Assembly: GCA_927798255.1 (NCBI GenBank)
Contig: CAKMMH010000009.1
Span: 1 to 18,438, forward strand
Reading direction: 5' to 3'
Source of the DNA: an uncultured bacterium
Lineage (GTDB): Bacteria > Bdellovibrionota_C > UBA2361 > CAKMMH01
DNA: 18,438 nt
The translations under genes and the position numbers were made by a program. Positions within the stretch are counted from its first letter, which is position 1, and each line of letters starts with the position of its first letter. Positions 16,572-18,438 of this stretch are shown piece by piece. Under the pieces are notes generated by a model. It had not been told where the DNA came from. It saw only the letters and a list, made by a program, of their open reading frames with translations, and searched no databases.

Positions 16572-16613
16572 TTGATTTGATTGCTAATTGATTTGATTAC
16601 TAATTGATTTGAT
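16570..16613. repeat. 16-bp tandem repeat, about 2.75 copies
   Basis: The unit AATTGATTTGATTGCT (16570-16585) is repeated as AATTGATTTGATTACT (16586-16601) and then as a partial unit ending in the left arm of the following stem. It begins within the stop codon of the acyltransferase gene. It contains no inverted repeat of its own and probably arose by slippage. Confidence 0.85.
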
Positions 16614-16654
16614 AAGAAAAGGGATAAAATTAAAACTTTATCCCTTTTCTTATC
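16611..16654. terminator. Bidirectional terminator between convergent genes
   Basis: GATAAGAAAAGGGATAAA (16611-16628) and its exact complement at 16637-16654 form an 18-bp perfect stem with an 8-nt loop. It lies between the stops of the acyltransferase (16571) and the acidic protein (16680), which face each other. The tract after the stem is T-rich on the plus strand (TGATTTTAGG) and weaker on the minus strand, but the arm itself contains AAAAG/CTTTT. Its place and strength fit a shared terminator. Confidence 0.75.
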
Positions 16655-16679
16655 TGATTTTAGGATTTGTTATCTTTAA

Positions 16680-17153
16680 CTATCTTCTTTTACGACGTCC
16701 TCTTGATGGACGGTCATCGTCGTCGTAATCATCATCGTCGTCTTCATCATAATCGTCATCGTCGTAATCATTCAGATCGATCTCTTCATCTCCATCATCA
16801 AAGTCATCGTCATCATCATCAGAGTCTGTATCTTCTTCAATTTCTGAGAAACAATTAGGATCGATTTCTTCTAATGCGTCAACTAGAGCTGAAAAAATTG
16901 CAGCAAATTCTTCTGTTGCAACATCGTCTGAATCAATTACACTATCAATTGCAAGCTTTAGCTCTGAAACCATTGCAGCATCAACTTCTTCTGCTAATGC
17001 TTCTTCATCATCGTTTTCTTCATCTTCGAAATCATCATCTTCTTCACGCTCACCAGAGTTAAATTTTTCTTCTAATTCTTCTTGAAGCTCAGCATATGCT
17101 TCTGCTAATTGTGATAATGCTGAAACTAATTTATCGTTTGCATGTGATGCCAT
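16680..17153 (-). CDS. Highly acidic small protein with basic C-terminal tail
   Basis: Not recognised. By hand count about 68 of 157 residues are Asp or Glu. An amphipathic N-terminal helix (ANDKLVSALSQLAEAYAELQEELEEKF) is followed by an acidic stretch, then a second helical part at about 58-98 (MVSELKLAIDSVIDS, FAAIFSALVDALEEID). The next 45 residues are nearly all Asp and Glu with Tyr spaced in it, and the protein ends in the basic tail RPSRGRRKRR. One Cys, no signal peptide. TAAGGAG stands 9 nt before the ATG, the best ribosome site in the window, so expression may be high. Possible roles are a nucleic-acid-mimicking or histone-chaperone-like acidic protein, or a partner of a basic protein; this is inference from composition only. 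Confidence 0.85.
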   Translation of the reverse strand: MASHANDKLVSALSQLAEAYAELQEELEEKFNSGEREEDDDFEDEENDDEEALAEEVDAAMVSELKLAIDSVIDSDDVATEEFAAIFSALVDALEEIDPNCFSEIEEDTDSDDDDDDFDDGDEEIDLNDYDDDDYDEDDDDDYDDDDRPSRGRRKRR

Positions 17154-17484
17154 ATAATCAATTCTCCTTAAATTAAATACCTATATGTAATACATACAGC
17201 AACAACTTTTTTAGAAAAAGTTTTAACCATATTAATACAAAATAAATATAAAGTAATTATTAATAACAATATAAATTTACATATAATTAGTAACCTATAA
17301 ATAACATATAAATCAATAGGTAAAATCAAAAATTTTTCATTTTTTTTTGAATATTTATTCTTAATAACTAATAATTTAGTCTTTTAATGTTATTAAAGTT
17401 AACTTATTATAAAATAGTAATGTAATTTATGTAAATTATTAGTGATTTTTATAAATCATGATTTGTTTAAAAGATAAGTAGGTT
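17154..17484. promoter_or_regulatory. Divergent intergenic region with palindromes, acidic gene / ftsK
   Basis: A 331-bp AT-rich gap with no ORF or RNA gene seen. Near the acidic gene lie two perfect inverted repeats, TATGTA-A-TACATA (17184-17196) and AACTTTTT-TAG-AAAAAGTT (17204-17222), candidates for operator sites. Near ftsK, TGATTT (17443-17448), AAATCA (17453-17458) and TGATTT (17459-17464) form an alternating set including the 12-bp palindrome AAATCATGATTT. A TATAAA (17450-17455) overlaps it and could be the ftsK -10 box. The middle (17225-17440) shows only AT-rich sequence. Confidence 0.45.
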
Positions 17485-18438
17485 ATGTCAGACAAAAGAA
17501 GATCAACAAAGAGGCAAAAAAGTCAAGGAGTGACAAGTAGGCCTTCTAAAAATAGTGAAAAAGAAAAAGCTCCTATAAAAAATTTTAGTACAGAATTTCT
17601 AATTTTTGTATTATCCATAATTACGATTTTTTTAACATGTAGTATTTTGTCATGCAAGCCAATTTTAGAAAATGGAAAGGCTTCTAATTTAATGGGGCCG
17701 CTTGGCCATTTTTTAGGGACATTACTAAAAGGAAGTCTTGGTTGGGCATCTCTTTCAATTATTTGTTGGTTTTTCGTTGCTATTTTATTTAATTTTAATT
17801 CATTAAAAAATAAAAATAAGAAAAAAGATGAATCACCTAAATATAGAATAGAAATAAGACTTATTTCTTTAATTTTAAGTATTATTTGTTTTGCCACATT
17901 TGTTGCTTTAATGTTTGGAAGTGTAGGGGGAGGAGATGTCGGTAACAATATAGCAAAAGTGTCCTCAAAATATATAGGAAAACTTGGAGCTGGAATTTTA
18001 TCATTTAGTTTCTTTGTAATATTAACAGGTTTTGTTTTAAATTATACTTTTGAAGAATTTGGCCATTTAGTTTTTCAAGGTATAAAAATATTTGCTAAAT
18101 ATACCTTTTTAGTTTTTCCTTATTATTGTTTCCAAGGTTTTCTTTATATTTTACAGAAGATATTTTATCCAATAAAAGACTACGTACGATTTCTATATCC
18201 TGAAGAAGAAGAAGAAGAAGAAGAAGAGCTTCCTAAACCAAGAAGAAGAAGAAATAGAATTGAGGAAAAGGAAGAGGAAGAGTACGAAGAAGAAGATGAA
18301 GAGGAAGAATGTGAAGAAGACGAGGATGCCCAAGAAGATGAGGAAGGGGAAGAAGATGATGAGGAAGAAGGTTATGAAATTTTAGTAAAAAGAAATAATC
18401 CAAAAGATAGTGTAAGATCTATTCGAGAAGCTGATAAG
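17485..18438 (+). CDS. ftsK: DNA translocase FtsK/SpoIIIE, N-terminal part (cut by window end)
   Basis: FtsK sits at the division septum and pumps DNA to finish chromosome separation and dimer resolution. The frame from ATG 17485 stays open for 318 codons to the edge. A basic N-terminal tail is followed by four membrane segments at about 38-56, 84-104, 126-145 and 168-186, with the 4TM-domain features SLGWASL, a GG(G)DVGNN turn and KLGAGILSFSF. Then comes a strongly acidic linker beginning with nine Glu (240-248; eight GAA codons in a row at 18202-18225), interrupted by KPRRRRNR. The motor and gamma domains lie outside the window, so the call rests on the membrane domain and layout. AAGTAGG ends only 2 nt before the ATG. 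Confidence 0.85.
   Translation, partial: MSDKRRSTKRQKSQGVTSRPSKNSEKEKAPIKNFSTEFLIFVLSIITIFLTCSILSCKPILENGKASNLMGPLGHFLGTLLKGSLGWASLSIICWFFVAILFNFNSLKNKNKKKDESPKYRIEIRLISLILSIICFATFVALMFGSVGGGDVGNNIAKVSSKYIGKLGAGILSFSFFVILTGFVLNYTFEEFGHLVFQGIKIFAKYTFLVFPYYCFQGFLYILQKIFYPIKDYVRFLYPEEEEEEEEELPKPRRRRNRIEEKEEEEYEEEDEEEECEEDEDAQEDEEGEEDDEEEGYEILVKRNNPKDSVRSIREADK

Noticed and set aside
16667..17062. Plus-strand open frames rich in His, Arg and Leu opposite the acidic gene
   Set aside because: They are the reverse reading of GAT/GAA-rich codons. The minus-strand gene has a strong ribosome site and ordinary helical parts.
17523..17948. 141-codon minus-strand frame opposite the start of ftsK
   Set aside because: The plus-strand frame gives four membrane segments with FtsK features and runs through to the edge; the minus frame shows no motif.

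Overview
The window comes from a low-GC (roughly 30% by eye), flagellated, Gram-negative bacterium. The flagellum is shown by an adjacent motA-motB pair. The outer membrane is inferred from an LpxL/HtrB-type acyltransferase. The organism uses SMC-ScpAB condensin, a single-chain dimeric-type glycyl-tRNA synthetase with a zinc knuckle, and a MurA with Asp in place of the usual catalytic Cys. This mix fits deltaproteobacterial or Bdellovibrionota-like lineages, but the phylum cannot be fixed from the sequence alone. Nothing looks like a prophage, plasmid, transposon or CRISPR locus. The region is mostly core chromosome with a few unrecognised genes and some unusual non-coding DNA.

Layout. (1) 1-314: a direct repeat of 73 bp (period 148 bp) flanking a 63-bp imperfect palindrome, then a promoter. 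(2) 315-3333 (+): scpA, scpB, an RluB/RsuA-type pseudouridine synthase and pgpA, a compact operon-like run. (3) 3341-3946 (-): an unrecognised 201-residue protein, convergent with pgpA and divergent from prs. (4) 4081-5016 (+): prs (PRPP synthetase), convergent with motAB and carrying in its 3' end a probable terminator for the motAB transcript. (5) 7354-5022 (-): motA-motB, with a good candidate sigma-28 promoter in front of motA. (6) 7557-10322 (+): polA, preceded by a possible 15-codon leader ORF. (7) 10518-13301 (+): glyS and murA, 24 bp apart, behind a candidate promoter. (8) 13384-15501 (+): a 705-residue unrecognised protein whose C-terminus resembles a HicA-like RNA-binding fold. (9) 15648-16571 (+): a lipid A/lysophospholipid acyltransferase, followed by a 16-bp tandem repeat and an 18-bp perfect stem. 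(10) 17153-16680 (-): an extremely acidic small protein with a basic tail. (11) 17485 to the right edge (+): the N-terminal membrane part of FtsK/SpoIIIE, cut by the window end.

Chromosome maintenance recurs: ScpA/ScpB at the left, PolA in the middle and FtsK at the right. ScpB and FtsK both carry long acidic low-complexity segments, as does the acidic protein beside ftsK. Envelope functions (PgpA, MurA, the acyltransferase) and motility (MotAB) make up most of the rest. The best candidates for something undescribed are the 705-residue protein, the acidic protein with two palindromes in its upstream region, and the structured 148-bp repeat unit at the left edge. The most concrete functional predictions are the Cys-to-Asp MurA (expected fosfomycin insensitivity), the Gly-to-Arg change in the PRPP loop of Prs, and the sigma-28 promoter of motA.
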